Below the pieces are notes generated by a model. That model was not told the DNA's origin. It did no database searches and saw only the letters and a list, made by a program, of their open reading frames with translations. This document shows positions 25,291 to 34,800 of a DNA stretch of 64,000 nucleotides, piece by piece. Source of the stretch: Verrucomicrobiota bacterium (GTDB lineage: Bacteria; Verrucomicrobiota; Kiritimatiellia; UBA8416; JABMPJ01); NCBI GenBank assembly GCA_018648805.1, contig JABGQM010000007.1, positions 50,290-114,289 of the forward strand, read 5' to 3'. The translations under genes and the position numbers were made by a program. The number at the start of each line of letters is the position of its first letter. Within the stretch, counting starts at the first letter, position 1.

Positions 25291-26406
25291 ATGTCGAACG
25301 AGATTGTATATCTGGACCATGCCGCGACGTCGCCGGTAGCCCCTTCGATTGCCGAGGGTCTGGCCAGAGACCTTGTTGAGTTGGGGTGGAACACGGGGAC
25401 GCGTTACACGCTCGGGCTGACGGCGCGCAAGGCGCTGGATGGCTGCCGGGCAGAGATGGCGCAGCGGCTCGGGTGCGCGGCGGAGGCGCTGGTATTCACC
25501 TCGGGCGGTACGGAGTCGAATAACCTCGGTCTGCACATTTGCTGCCACCAGTTTCCACAGGGCGGCGTGCTATGGAATTCAGCTACGACCCACCCCAGCC
25601 TGTCCGGCCCCGTAGGCGCGCTGGACCCGACATGGCAGATCATCCCCATGCCGCTTATGGCCTGGGGCGCTATTGATGTAACGCAACTGCAGCTGCTGCC
25701 CCCGCCTGACGTGGTGGTGCTGGAGTGGGTCAACAACGAGGCGGGCTTTGTACAACCTGTCGATGCGGTGGCGGACGCCGCCCTCGCGCTCAACCCGAAA
25801 GCATGCGTCCTGGCAGATGGCGCCCAGGGCGTTGGCAAACTGCCTCTACCCAACCTGGCCTCCACGGCCGCTTTCTCACTGGCAGGTCACAAGATCGGGG
25901 CACCCGTAGGGACCGGCGCCCTCGTCCTCAAGCCATCACTCAAGCAGGCGCCGCTGACGCTCGGTGGCGGCCAGGAGCGTGGCTGGCGGCCGGGCACCGT
26001 GGCCCTGCCATTGATTCGCGCATTCTGCAGCGCCCTGCAACAGATGACCTCACATGAGGCGCATGCCTTTGCTTTCGACCACTTCGACGATGATGAGGTG
26101 CCCCTACCGATCCGACATCCGGACGGACTGTATTCGCCCTGCATTACAGTGCTGAACGTGGCGCCCGTGGAAGGTGAGGTGCTGCAGCATCACATGGAGG
26201 AGAAGGGCATCTATCTCGGCACCGGCAGCGCCTGCAGTGCGTCCAGGAAGGGGCTCTCCCCGATTCACAAAGCCCTGGGAATGGATGCCCGACAGAGTCG
26301 CTGCACGGTGCGTTGGAGTACGATCCCGGGTCAGGACCGGGATGAACTGGAGCGGGCCTGGCGCGAGCTGGTGCTCTGTTGGCGTGAACTGAAGCGTTTT
26401 TTCTGA
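25291..26406 (+). CDS. Cysteine desulfurase (NifS/IscS family)
   Basis: This 371-residue PLP enzyme takes sulfur from cysteine as a persulfide. Family marks are YLDHAATSP at the N-terminus, FTSGGTESNNLGLH, the PLP-binding Lys in SLAGHKIGAPVG, and the active Cys loop GTGSACSAS. The following gene is ThiI, a known persulfide acceptor, so it probably supplies sulfur for tRNA 4-thiouridine. The ATG at 25291 starts the conserved MSNEIVYLDHAATSP sequence; 14 further codons upstream are not family-like. It lacks a Shine-Dalgarno sequence. Confidence 0.92.
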   Translation: MSNEIVYLDHAATSPVAPSIAEGLARDLVELGWNTGTRYTLGLTARKALDGCRAEMAQRLGCAAEALVFTSGGTESNNLGLHICCHQFPQGGVLWNSATTHPSLSGPVGALDPTWQIIPMPLMAWGAIDVTQLQLLPPPDVVVLEWVNNEAGFVQPVDAVADAALALNPKACVLADGAQGVGKLPLPNLASTAAFSLAGHKIGAPVGTGALVLKPSLKQAPLTLGGGQERGWRPGTVALPLIRAFCSALQQMTSHEAHAFAFDHFDDDEVPLPIRHPDGLYSPCITVLNVAPVEGEVLQHHMEEKGIYLGTGSACSASRKGLSPIHKALGMDARQSRCTVRWSTIPGQDRDELERAWRELVLCWRELKRFF

Positions 26407-26437
26407 GACACGATGACTACTAACCAGATCTATGCAT

Positions 26438-26513
26438 CACCATGAAGAACATGAAGGCCATGAAGAGGGACAGGGGAGTACGAGCGCAGATTCTCTTCAT
26501 GCTCTTCATGGTG
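26438..26513. repeat. Palindromic repeat built from ATGAAG hexamers
   Basis: Bases 26438-26456 and 26495-26513 are reverse complements at 18 of 19 positions, with a 38-nt loop. Each arm is made of iterated CATGAA/TTCATG units (CACCATGAAGAACATGAAG on the left). It fills the gap between the desulfurase gene and thiI and would form a long hairpin in the shared transcript. Confidence 0.8.
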
Positions 26514-26532
26514 AATAGCCGAGGCTGAGAAT

Positions 26533-27729
26533 ATGTGGATTATACGGTATGCGGAGATTGGGCTGAAGGGCGCTAATCGTCCCTTTTTTGAGAAGGCGCT
26601 GGAGCGCGACATCAGGCGGCGTCTGGCCAACTGCGGGGCACCGGCGGTGACGCGTACGCATGGGCGGCTCTGGATCGCGGATGAGCCGGCCTATCGTGAG
26701 CAGGTGCGGTCCGCGCTGCAGCTGTTGCCGGGCGTCCAGAGTTTCAGCCTGGCCCACCGCGTGGCCAACGATATGGCGACGATGAAGAAACGCGGCCTGG
26801 AGATTTTCAGGGAGGCGTTCGACGGGGAGACGCCGACGCGTTTCAGGGTCACGACGCGCCGCGCCGACAAACGCTACCCGATGCAGAGCGCGGAAGTCAG
26901 CCGCGAGCTGGGCGCGCACCTTTTCCAGAATTCACCGGAGGGGCTGCTCTCAGTCAACCTGGCCAATCCGGAGCTGAACCTGCATGTGGAGATTCACGCC
27001 GACTTTGCCGCGATGCACCTTGTGATTGAGCGGGGCACGGGCGGTCTGCCGGTCGGTACGGCGGGCAAGGTGATGTGCCTGCTGAGCGGGGGGATTGACA
27101 GTCCGGTGGCAGCCTGGCAAATGATCCGGCGCGGCTGCAAAGTGCACTATGTCTTCTTTGAAAACCGCACGTTTCTTGGGCGCGGCGCCTTCGACAAGGT
27201 CGAGCGGCTGGCCAAGCACCTGTCACAATTCCAGGGCCGCACCACCCTCACCACGGTGCCCTTTTCAGACATTCAGGTGGCCATCCGCGACCAGTGCGAG
27301 CCACGACATCGCGTGGTGCTCTATCGCCGCTTCATGTACCGCATCGCGGCACGCATCATGCGCTACCATCGCTGCCTGGGGATGGTGACGGGTGAGAATA
27401 TCGGACAGGTCGCTTCGCAAACGCTTGAGAACCTGAGGGCCGTCGATGTCACGGTCAACGCCTGCGTCTACCGGCCGCTGCTGAGCATGGACAAGGTAGA
27501 CATTATCGCCATCGCACGTCAGATCGGGACGTTTGAGACCAGCATCGAGGAGGCGCCGGACTGCTGTTCGGTCTTTCTACCGAAGCATCCGGCAACACGT
27601 GCACGCGTGCACGAACTTGAGGCGGATGAAACGCATCTGGATGTTGAAACGTTGGAGAACGAAGCGATCCTGAATGCCGAGTGTATGAAGCTGGGAACCA
27701 ATGGGGCCCCATCCGAAAAGGGCAGGTAG
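26533..27729 (+). CDS. thiI: tRNA 4-thiouridine synthase ThiI
   Basis: This 398-residue protein has an N-terminal ferredoxin-like/THUMP RNA-binding region (MWIIRYAEIGLKGANRPFFEKAL) and a PP-loop ATP pyrophosphatase domain with SGGIDSPVAAW. It adenylates U8 of tRNA and inserts sulfur as 4-thiouridine; in many bacteria it also serves thiamine synthesis. It ends after the PP-loop domain without the C-terminal rhodanese domain of the E. coli protein, so sulfur would have to come straight from the desulfurase encoded upstream. GAGG is placed about nine bases before the ATG. Confidence 0.93.
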   Translation: MWIIRYAEIGLKGANRPFFEKALERDIRRRLANCGAPAVTRTHGRLWIADEPAYREQVRSALQLLPGVQSFSLAHRVANDMATMKKRGLEIFREAFDGETPTRFRVTTRRADKRYPMQSAEVSRELGAHLFQNSPEGLLSVNLANPELNLHVEIHADFAAMHLVIERGTGGLPVGTAGKVMCLLSGGIDSPVAAWQMIRRGCKVHYVFFENRTFLGRGAFDKVERLAKHLSQFQGRTTLTTVPFSDIQVAIRDQCEPRHRVVLYRRFMYRIAARIMRYHRCLGMVTGENIGQVASQTLENLRAVDVTVNACVYRPLLSMDKVDIIAIARQIGTFETSIEEAPDCCSVFLPKHPATRARVHELEADETHLDVETLENEAILNAECMKLGTNGAPSEKGR

Positions 27730-27737
27730 GGCGGGGG

Positions 27738-29171
27738 TTACGCCTTCTCGAGTAGCACGCGCATAACGTCGGCGGCACTGAAGTCGGGGTTGTCGCCGTC
27801 GCAGAAGCGGGGAATACCGACCACGTCGTCGCCAAGCGTCACGAGCGGCAGCTCAATGCTGCCGTCCTGACGGATCTGAGGCATACCGACGTTGGCAATC
27901 AGGGCATTGCAGAGGCATTTGCGGCCAACTGTATCGGCCGCGTCGCCGCCTTTGGCCACGTAGGTTGCCTCCGGCTCGGCCGGACAGCGATAGCCGATCG
28001 ACCCGTCTTCCTTGCGGTACAGCTCACGCAGCAATCCGATATCGCAGATGCGTTGGCGGGCGTTGTAGACCTCGGGCTCGGAGAGGGATCCCGCCAGCTT
28101 GGCCACCTTGAAAGGAAAGCCGGTGGGCGAGGCTTGCGGATCGGTGAAAATTGTAGCCTTGCCCTGGAGTGCCTGTTCAACCAACGTCCGCCGGATCGAC
28201 GGCGTCAGACCGGACTCCTGGCAGAGCGCAAACGCGGTACCCACCTGGACACCGGTCGCGCCCTCGGCAAGGGCGGCCTTGAGCTGCTCGGGGGATCCGT
28301 AGGTACCGGCCAGCCAGAAGGGCAGGCCGAGAGCGGCGATCTGCTTGAGGTTGACCTCGTCGCGCGGTCCATAGACCGGCTCGCCGGCCTCGTCTATTTC
28401 GCCGGCACCCCGCGGCGGGGCATTGTGTCCACCGGCCTTGTTGCCTTCAACAATCAGGCCCTCGATCGAACCTGTCGCGCGGCGCATGAGCGTCTTGGCC
28501 AGGACCCCCGATGAGACGATGGGGAAGAAGGCGGGCCGCGCCAGCGGCGTGGTGGGTGTTTCCGGCTCGCAGAAGGCGACCGGATCGAAATGCATCCGAA
28601 TCTGCTCCACCTTGTCAGGGCCCTGCACGTAGAGCGGGTAGCTGGCGGGCTCGTGGTTGACGAATTTATCGAGCACCCCGGGGACCTCGAGTGGAATACC
28701 CGCGCCCATAATCACGACGGCCACACCGGCCAGCATCGCCCCGTACATCGAGGGCAAGTGCGGAAACTGGATCTTCTCGAGATAGTTGATGCCGACCGGG
28801 TTGTCGTGACCTTCACGGGCTAAGAATACTTCGACAAAGTTGCCGGCAATACTCAAGGCTTCGGCCTCATGCTCGCCATCCACGTTGTCCATGGCCGGCC
28901 GGGGATAGGGGGCATCGGATGCGCGGCCGCCCGGAACGAAATACGCCGTCAAGATACGCTGGACCATGGCCGGGAAGGGGAAATGGCTGAGGGCACGATG
29001 CACATGCCCGCCGGGATCGCCATCCTGCAGGCGCCGTACGAGAATATGGGAGAGACCGGTACCCGACACGACGCCCAGCTGCCCGAGCTTCGATACGGCC
29101 TGCGCCAGGCCCCAATGCGAGACCCCGGCCCCCATGCCGCCCTGTATAATTCGTGGTAACGGTGTATTCAT
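27738..29171 (-). CDS. Nitronate monooxygenase-like FMN enzyme
   Basis: This 477-residue TIM-barrel flavoprotein belongs to the nitronate monooxygenase / 2-nitropropane dioxygenase family. Visible are the N-terminal IIQGGMGAGVSHWGLAQAVS, VVIMGAGIP, IVEGNKAGGHNAP (catalytic-loop His and FMN phosphate contacts) and ATGVQVGTAFAL. It is longer than typical members (about 320-360 residues), with a Cys-containing C-terminal part (CDIGLLRELY, GRKCLCNALIANVG). Similar long forms include PfaD-like enoyl reductases. ATG 29171 starts the conserved sequence; a CATAAT box nine bases upstream hints at a very short leader. Substrate unknown. Confidence 0.82.
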   Translation of the reverse strand: MNTPLPRIIQGGMGAGVSHWGLAQAVSKLGQLGVVSGTGLSHILVRRLQDGDPGGHVHRALSHFPFPAMVQRILTAYFVPGGRASDAPYPRPAMDNVDGEHEAEALSIAGNFVEVFLAREGHDNPVGINYLEKIQFPHLPSMYGAMLAGVAVVIMGAGIPLEVPGVLDKFVNHEPASYPLYVQGPDKVEQIRMHFDPVAFCEPETPTTPLARPAFFPIVSSGVLAKTLMRRATGSIEGLIVEGNKAGGHNAPPRGAGEIDEAGEPVYGPRDEVNLKQIAALGLPFWLAGTYGSPEQLKAALAEGATGVQVGTAFALCQESGLTPSIRRTLVEQALQGKATIFTDPQASPTGFPFKVAKLAGSLSEPEVYNARQRICDIGLLRELYRKEDGSIGYRCPAEPEATYVAKGGDAADTVGRKCLCNALIANVGMPQIRQDGSIELPLVTLGDDVVGIPRFCDGDNPDFSAADVMRVLLEKA

Positions 29172-29281
29172 TAACGAGGGATTATGCGTCCTCGTGAAAC
29201 CAATTGCGAGAAACAAAACGATGACCTACTCAAGAATTTGAACCACGCGGAATTCGTCGACCGGCCGAGTCAGTCCGGGTT

Positions 29282-29917
29282 TCAGAACAGCGCCTCCAGT
29301 GAGTCGAGCACCGGCACGCCGCAGTGCTGCAAGCGCGCGACCGACTGGTGGCCGGCCGGGATCAGGACGCAGTCGGCCCCCATTTCGGTGGCGACCTCAT
29401 GGTCGTGATCGGTGTCGCCAATCAGCAGCGCGCGGCGCGTCGGCCCCGCGATGGCCGCGGCCAGCTCCAGGCCCCGCGCCAGCTTGCTGGCCGCGAAAAC
29501 ATCCGGGATGCCTGCCACCGTCGTAAAGGTATCGGTCAGCCCATGCGCGGCCACAATGGTGCGCAGAGAGGCATGCGAATAGGCCGACAGCAGATGCTGT
29601 CGCAGGCCCGCATCACGCAGGCGGGCCAACACCGCGTGTACACCCGGACGCAAGGGTGCCTCGTGGCGACGCGCCTCGTAGACCTCAATAAACTCGCGCG
29701 CGGGAATTTCGAAGGGCTCCTCGGAGAAATCGAAGCCGGCCCGCTCGTAGTAGGTCTTAACCGGAAAGCCGAAGATAGCGCCGTAGCGCTCCAGGCTCAG
29801 GGCGGGCAGGCCACGCGTGATGAGCTGATCGTTCATGATCTCACGACAGAGCCACGCATCGTCCAGCAAGGTGCCGTTCCAGTCCCACACGATATCACTG
29901 TACGCCAAGGCATCCAT
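29282..29917 (-). CDS. HAD-family phosphatase (phosphoglycolate phosphatase-like)
   Basis: This 211-residue HAD hydrolase has motif I DWNGTLLDD (nucleophile Asp), motif II LLSAYSH, a Lys in AASKLARGL and motif IV LIGDTDHDHEVA. A helical cap sits between motifs I and II, as in Gph-type phosphatases. ATG 29917 is chosen because the HAD motif starts about ten residues later; the frame upstream to 30040 overlaps the next gene and is not family-like. The substrate cannot be read from sequence. Confidence 0.85.
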   Translation of the reverse strand: MDALAYSDIVWDWNGTLLDDAWLCREIMNDQLITRGLPALSLERYGAIFGFPVKTYYERAGFDFSEEPFEIPAREFIEVYEARRHEAPLRPGVHAVLARLRDAGLRQHLLSAYSHASLRTIVAAHGLTDTFTTVAGIPDVFAASKLARGLELAAAIAGPTRRALLIGDTDHDHEVATEMGADCVLIPAGHQSVARLQHCGVPVLDSLEALF

Positions 29918-29990
29918 GGCGGCACAGCATGCCAGACGGAGGCGCATCCGGCGAGAGCCGAAGAGCGGCATGGAGGGCAAGCGGGGGCAG

Positions 29991-31388
29991 CTACTGGTCG
30001 CGGGCCGCACGCACGGCACTGGCTTCCGCTTGAGCGGCATAGTAGGCTTGCCTGGCGGACTGGTAGATGGCGTCCAGGTTGGGGTCGTTCGGGTTGGCGT
30101 AGTGCCCCCGCGAGGCCGCGCTGTAGGCTTCGCGTGCCCGGTTCACCGCCTCGGTAGCGGCCGCGCCCTGGAAATCGGGGGCTTCACTGGTTGCATATTC
30201 CCGAAGCTGGGGGCGATTGGCCCCCTGGTAGAGCAGCTCGCCCTTAGTAGAGAAGACCGTGACAATCGCACCGTAATAACGCGTTCCATACTTGCTGCTA
30301 CTGCTGCTGCGGTAACTGCTGCTGCTGTACCTGCTGCTATAGCTACTGCTCCGACTGCCGAACGAAGCCGGCGCCACATCGATGTAGCGCGCCGTCTGAT
30401 CGAGGCGATCCAGTGTGATCGTCCGCGTGGCTGATTGTGTAGGCTTCGCCGCGCGGGAGCCCACCGAGGAGGAGACGTTCTGAGAGAAATATTGAACAAA
30501 GACATGCAAATCCGTCAGGACGAGCCCCGTGCGCCCGGTACGCAGCATCAGGCGCAGGAAGCGGCTGTCCGAAGTGCTCTTCGAATGGTATGAGCTGTAG
30601 AGACTGCTACTGGACGATTTGCCGCCCGAGCGCTGCGACGCCTCCCAGGCACTCACGTTGACGGATCCGCCGAGAGACATGTGTGGGGTGCGGTTCAGGG
30701 TCGTACGTTTCAGGACAAGATTCTTGTCGCGGGGCGGCTGAGCCCCAGACGGATAGATAGTGTTGCCACCTTTCTTAACAACGCCTTTCGCGCCTTCGTC
30801 CGAGGCCGATTCAGCGGGGGTCGCACCCGGCCGAACCACCGCAGTGGAGGGGGGGGTCGCTTTTTCCATATCCAGGACGAAACGAGCCGACACAACAGCC
30901 TTGGACTGCTTGACCCGCTCGACTTCGGCTTTCACCGCGATGGCCTCATCCATTTTGCCAGCGCGGGTGAGCTTCTCCTGGTAGGCGGAAAGATTGGCGG
31001 TGTACTTCTGGGACAGCGCCACGACCTTCTTATTGCGCTCGACCGCGTAGCTCTTGCGCTTGGCCTCGCACTGTTTCAGAATGGAGCGCAGCGAAGCAGG
31101 CCCGGCCGTCATGGCGGCATCCGTGATGGCGCGGTCCAGCTCGAAACGCTCGACCTCCTTATTAAAAGCGGTCCAGCCATCCAAGTCGCCTGATTTCTGT
31201 AGACGCGTACGTTCGGACTTCAGCGCGGAGATGCACCTATCCGGCCACGCCAGCATCTTGGATTCGTACTCCGTTACGTAGCCCGAAATGGTCTTATCAT
31301 AGACCGCCCTGGCGCGCTCCAGGGGACCCACGGCCCCGAGCGCGTCAGCGACCAGGATCACGCCCAGTACCAACAGCCCGACCGACAT
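29991..31388 (-). CDS. Secreted coiled-coil protein with a Ser/Tyr-rich low-complexity region
   Basis: This 465-residue protein starts at ATG 31388, preceded by AGAGAGAAG. A signal peptide (SVGLLVLGVILVADALGA) is followed by a helical, charged region likely to form coiled coils (about 25-170). A linker comes next, then a domain interrupted by serine runs (SSSSLYSSYHS near 265; SSSYSSRYSSSSYRSSSSS near 365), written largely with AGC/AGT codons. The C-terminus is Ala-rich and helical. No family was recognised; possibly a cell-surface or structural protein. Confidence 0.68.
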   Translation of the reverse strand: MSVGLLVLGVILVADALGAVGPLERARAVYDKTISGYVTEYESKMLAWPDRCISALKSERTRLQKSGDLDGWTAFNKEVERFELDRAITDAAMTAGPASLRSILKQCEAKRKSYAVERNKKVVALSQKYTANLSAYQEKLTRAGKMDEAIAVKAEVERVKQSKAVVSARFVLDMEKATPPSTAVVRPGATPAESASDEGAKGVVKKGGNTIYPSGAQPPRDKNLVLKRTTLNRTPHMSLGGSVNVSAWEASQRSGGKSSSSSLYSSYHSKSTSDSRFLRLMLRTGRTGLVLTDLHVFVQYFSQNVSSSVGSRAAKPTQSATRTITLDRLDQTARYIDVAPASFGSRSSSYSSRYSSSSYRSSSSSKYGTRYYGAIVTVFSTKGELLYQGANRPQLREYATSEAPDFQGAAATEAVNRAREAYSAASRGHYANPNDPNLDAIYQSARQAYYAAQAEASAVRAARDQ

Positions 31389-31871
31389 GATCTTCTCTCT
31401 CACCCGCACGGCATTGCCTCTCGTTTCATTAGCCTTGATGCAACCCGAGTCTAGGAAGAGTCTCTTTCCCCGTCAAGACGACAGATTCCTCCCGGTTGAT
31501 GACACAAGGCCACATCAAAAACTGCACCACCCTTTACAACAGGTGTAACAGAACACCACAGGAGTGTTTGCCCTGACGCCACATCCCCACTGACAACCCT
31601 ATCTGCCATATTTCTCACAGATGCGAAGTAGGCCTTAAGCACTACAGCACCCAACAGCCTCTTCATCGCGGCTCCGGGTCACGTTCGCTTCGATTTTACT
31701 GGAGAATAGAACCAGTGGCATCAGGCCCGTGTTGCAGGTGCGACAGGGCAGTTGGCACACCCCTTGCTCTATACCTTGGCGCATGCCCAACGCGTCGCTC
31801 GCAGCCGGCGGGCGGGGCCAAAATTTGAATGCATACCCCACAGGTGAACTGTGCCCACGAAAGACGACACT
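31389..31871. other. Divergent intergenic region upstream of the beta-helix protein
   Basis: About 480 bases hold no convincing gene. A minus-strand frame of 71 codons (31451-31666) has no ribosome site or recognisable features. The main content is a sigma-54-type promoter at 31753-31767 facing the beta-helix gene. Confidence 0.55.
31753..31767 (+). promoter_or_regulatory. Sigma-54 (-24/-12) promoter
   Basis: TGGCAC (31753-31758), five bases, then TTGC (31764-31767) followed by T match the RpoN consensus TGGCAC-N5-TTGCW exactly, with the GG and GC pairs 12 bases apart. It would give a leader of about 90 nt for the gene starting at 31872. The activator and its upstream sites are not identified. 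Confidence 0.65.
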
Positions 31872-34800
31872 ATGATGAAGCAGAACACAATCAAGGCTCT
31901 CCTGATCACGGCCATCGTGCTGACCGCCGGCACGCTCTTCGCCTCCTACCCGGCCGCCCCCCGTCCGGCACGTCCCACGCCGCTACCCGAACTGCCGGCC
32001 ACCTTCCCGCTCTTCACGCCCCCTCTCTCCAACAACGGCCCGCACGCATCCGCTCCAGCCCTGGCCGAATGGACCCGCAGCAACGGACCAGGCGATACAC
32101 TGGCCCTGACCGGCAGCCGCCTCTCCGCGTTCAGCAACGAAGAGGCCGGCCGTGACACACGCTTTGTTGTATTCGCCCAGACCTCCTTCGCCGCCATGAG
32201 TGCCGACGCCGCCATTCAGCGTATCAGCGGCCAACATGCCGCGATCACGCTGCCACTGGAGCTACCGACGCCCTCCCTCTATATGGTGTGGCCCAAGAAC
32301 GCGAATGGATTTGGAACACCGGCCCTACTCAACCAGACTGAAGCGTGGTGGATCGGCCCCGACACAGCCACGCGCCAGGAATCGGTATCGGTATTTGGCC
32401 GCAACCTGACGGCGGGCGACGAAGGAACCCTCTGCTGGATCTACCTGCAGGCCCCGGATGATTCCGGCCGCTGGCTGACGAGCCGTGCCGCCAATCCATA
32501 CAAGGCCGACTTCACGGTCCCCGCCGACACCGACCCGGGCACCTACCGCGTATGGGTGCACAACAGCCTGGGCGGTCAGTACGGCTGGAGCGGTCCACTC
32601 ATGCTGTCCGTCGATGAGGGCGTCGTCTGGACCGGCCCGGAAATCGACGTCACGGCTTACGGCGCCATGGGCGATGGCAGCCATGACGATATCGACGCCA
32701 TCGATGCGGCCATTGATGCGGCCGGAGATACACCCGGCACCACGGTCATTTTTCCGCAGGGCACCTATCTGATCTCGCGCGGCATTCATAATATCCCCGA
32801 CCACACGCGACTGCGCGGGGCAGGCATGGACCTTACGACGATCACCGCGCACCCGGGGTTTACGACCAACGCCTACGGCATGCTCTTCGGGAGCATGGAG
32901 CGCGTAGTGGTCGCTGACATGAGCTGGGATACGATGGGCCGGGTCCAGGGCGTATTGGGCAACAACGTGGCATACATTCGCGGGAGCTCACGCGTTGAAT
33001 TCAACCGGGTTCGGTTCTCGCAACTTGAGGGCCGTGATGATTCCTACATCATCGACACGCATCACTGCGAGCTGATCACCTTTCGTGACTGCACCTTCAT
33101 CATCGCCAGCGGCCTCTTCCTGGGTGGCGGCCGGCAGATCTTTATCGAAGCGTGTGATTTCCGCGGCGTGCACGACTGCAACGCATTGGTCTACGAGTGG
33201 GGCGGGAGCGAGGTCAGCATCGCGAACTGTACGGCCGCCGACTATGACAACTCGGATCCGAGCGACGGGCGCGGTTGGTGTCAGGGCCGCTTCCTGGCCG
33301 GATTCGGGCGGTGGGGTTCCATGCGCCACATCTACTTTGGCGGCAATCACACGACGGACATGACCGTCAGGCCTGACTTCCACGACCAGAACACGGGAGA
33401 GCAGTTCATGTTTGAGGCCCTCGACACACTGTATCGCGGTGCCGCACTAAGCTCTGGCGAAGACAGGGTTAGACTGGCGGACCTGGCGGCGGATTACACC
33501 GACGAAAGCCTGGTGATCGTCAGCGGCCCGGGTATGGGCCAAAGTCGTCGGATCATGGCCTTCGATCCGGCTGACGGCAGCGTAACGGTTGATGAGCCGT
33601 GGCGCGTGGCACCCACACCCGACAGCATCATTATGATTGGCCGCTATATGTCACGCATGGCGGTATACAACAACACGTTCGACGGCAAGGAGCGCGCCGT
33701 CACAAATGCCACCCACATTGCAGCAACCGCCATCGTACCCTATGGCGGATGCGTCGACCTTATCGTAGCTCGGAACCGCTTTCAGCAACTCAGCGGCGGC
33801 ATCTCAAACTGGAGCATGGGAGAACCCTCCGCCGCTGACGGACTCCTCACGCTACAGCCCAACTATTTCAACATCTTCGCCGATAACACATTCGAACACT
33901 GCTTGTCGGGCATCGAGAACACCGCCATTGTCTGGCAGGACCTTCCGCTTATTCCCGATACCGCCATGCTGGGCACCATATTCCGGGGCAACCAGCTTAA
34001 CGACATTCGGGACGCCGCCTTCACCTCGCAGAGCTGGGCCGACGGCGCCGCCATTAAAATGTGTATCATGGATCAGAACACGGCCACGGATGTGCGGATA
34101 GGGGCCTGGTGCGGCACGAGTGGATTGCAGGACCATGTCCTGGTCCGAAACCACTTCAGCGGGCAGGGCGGCGATGCGTTGGCCTTGAAGTCGGACCACC
34201 TTCCGGCCCTTCGCGAAAACACGTGGGAAGGTTTTGCTCCGGATTATGGCCTGGGCGCTCCGGGGGCGGTGCTCGAACTCCCGCAACGGACGGTCACGCT
34301 CTCCTGCGCCCTGGGACAGTCGGCTCAAAGCTCCCTCCCGGTCTGGAACAGCGGCACGGCACCTCTCGCCTGGCAGGCCACGACGGCCAGCGCCTGGCTG
34401 GACATCGAATCCAGCGGCGTGATCGACGATGAGCAGTGTGCCGGCGCGCTGGTCCTGACGGCCACGACAACCAATCTCCCCCCGGGGTCCTACCAGGCGG
34501 TGGTCACGATCGTCAGCGCATACCAGACCCGCCAGATCACCGTGACACTGGAGGCGGGGCTTTCGTCGGATGCACCGCCCCCCTTGCTCGCGTTCGACAA
34601 TCCTGCTACGGCCAGCAACGGCAGCGGCATCGTGCAATGGATGATTGATCACAATATCAGCACCAATAGCATGGCCGACGGCGACAGCGACGGCGATGGC
34701 ATCACGCTGCTCGAAGAGTACGCCTTCAATATGGACCCGGCCGTGGCGTCACGTGACGGCATGCCGCGTCTTCAGGCCGGACCGACCGGGGGAGCAATGC

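Noticed and set aside
30290..30360. A tandem-repeat or CRISPR-like array from repeated CTGCTG units
   Set aside because: It is in frame within a secreted protein gene and encodes its serine tract.
31451..31666. A 71-codon minus-strand frame upstream of the beta-helix gene
   Set aside because: No ribosome site, no hydrophobic or domain pattern, and it lies in a region with clear promoter content for the other strand.
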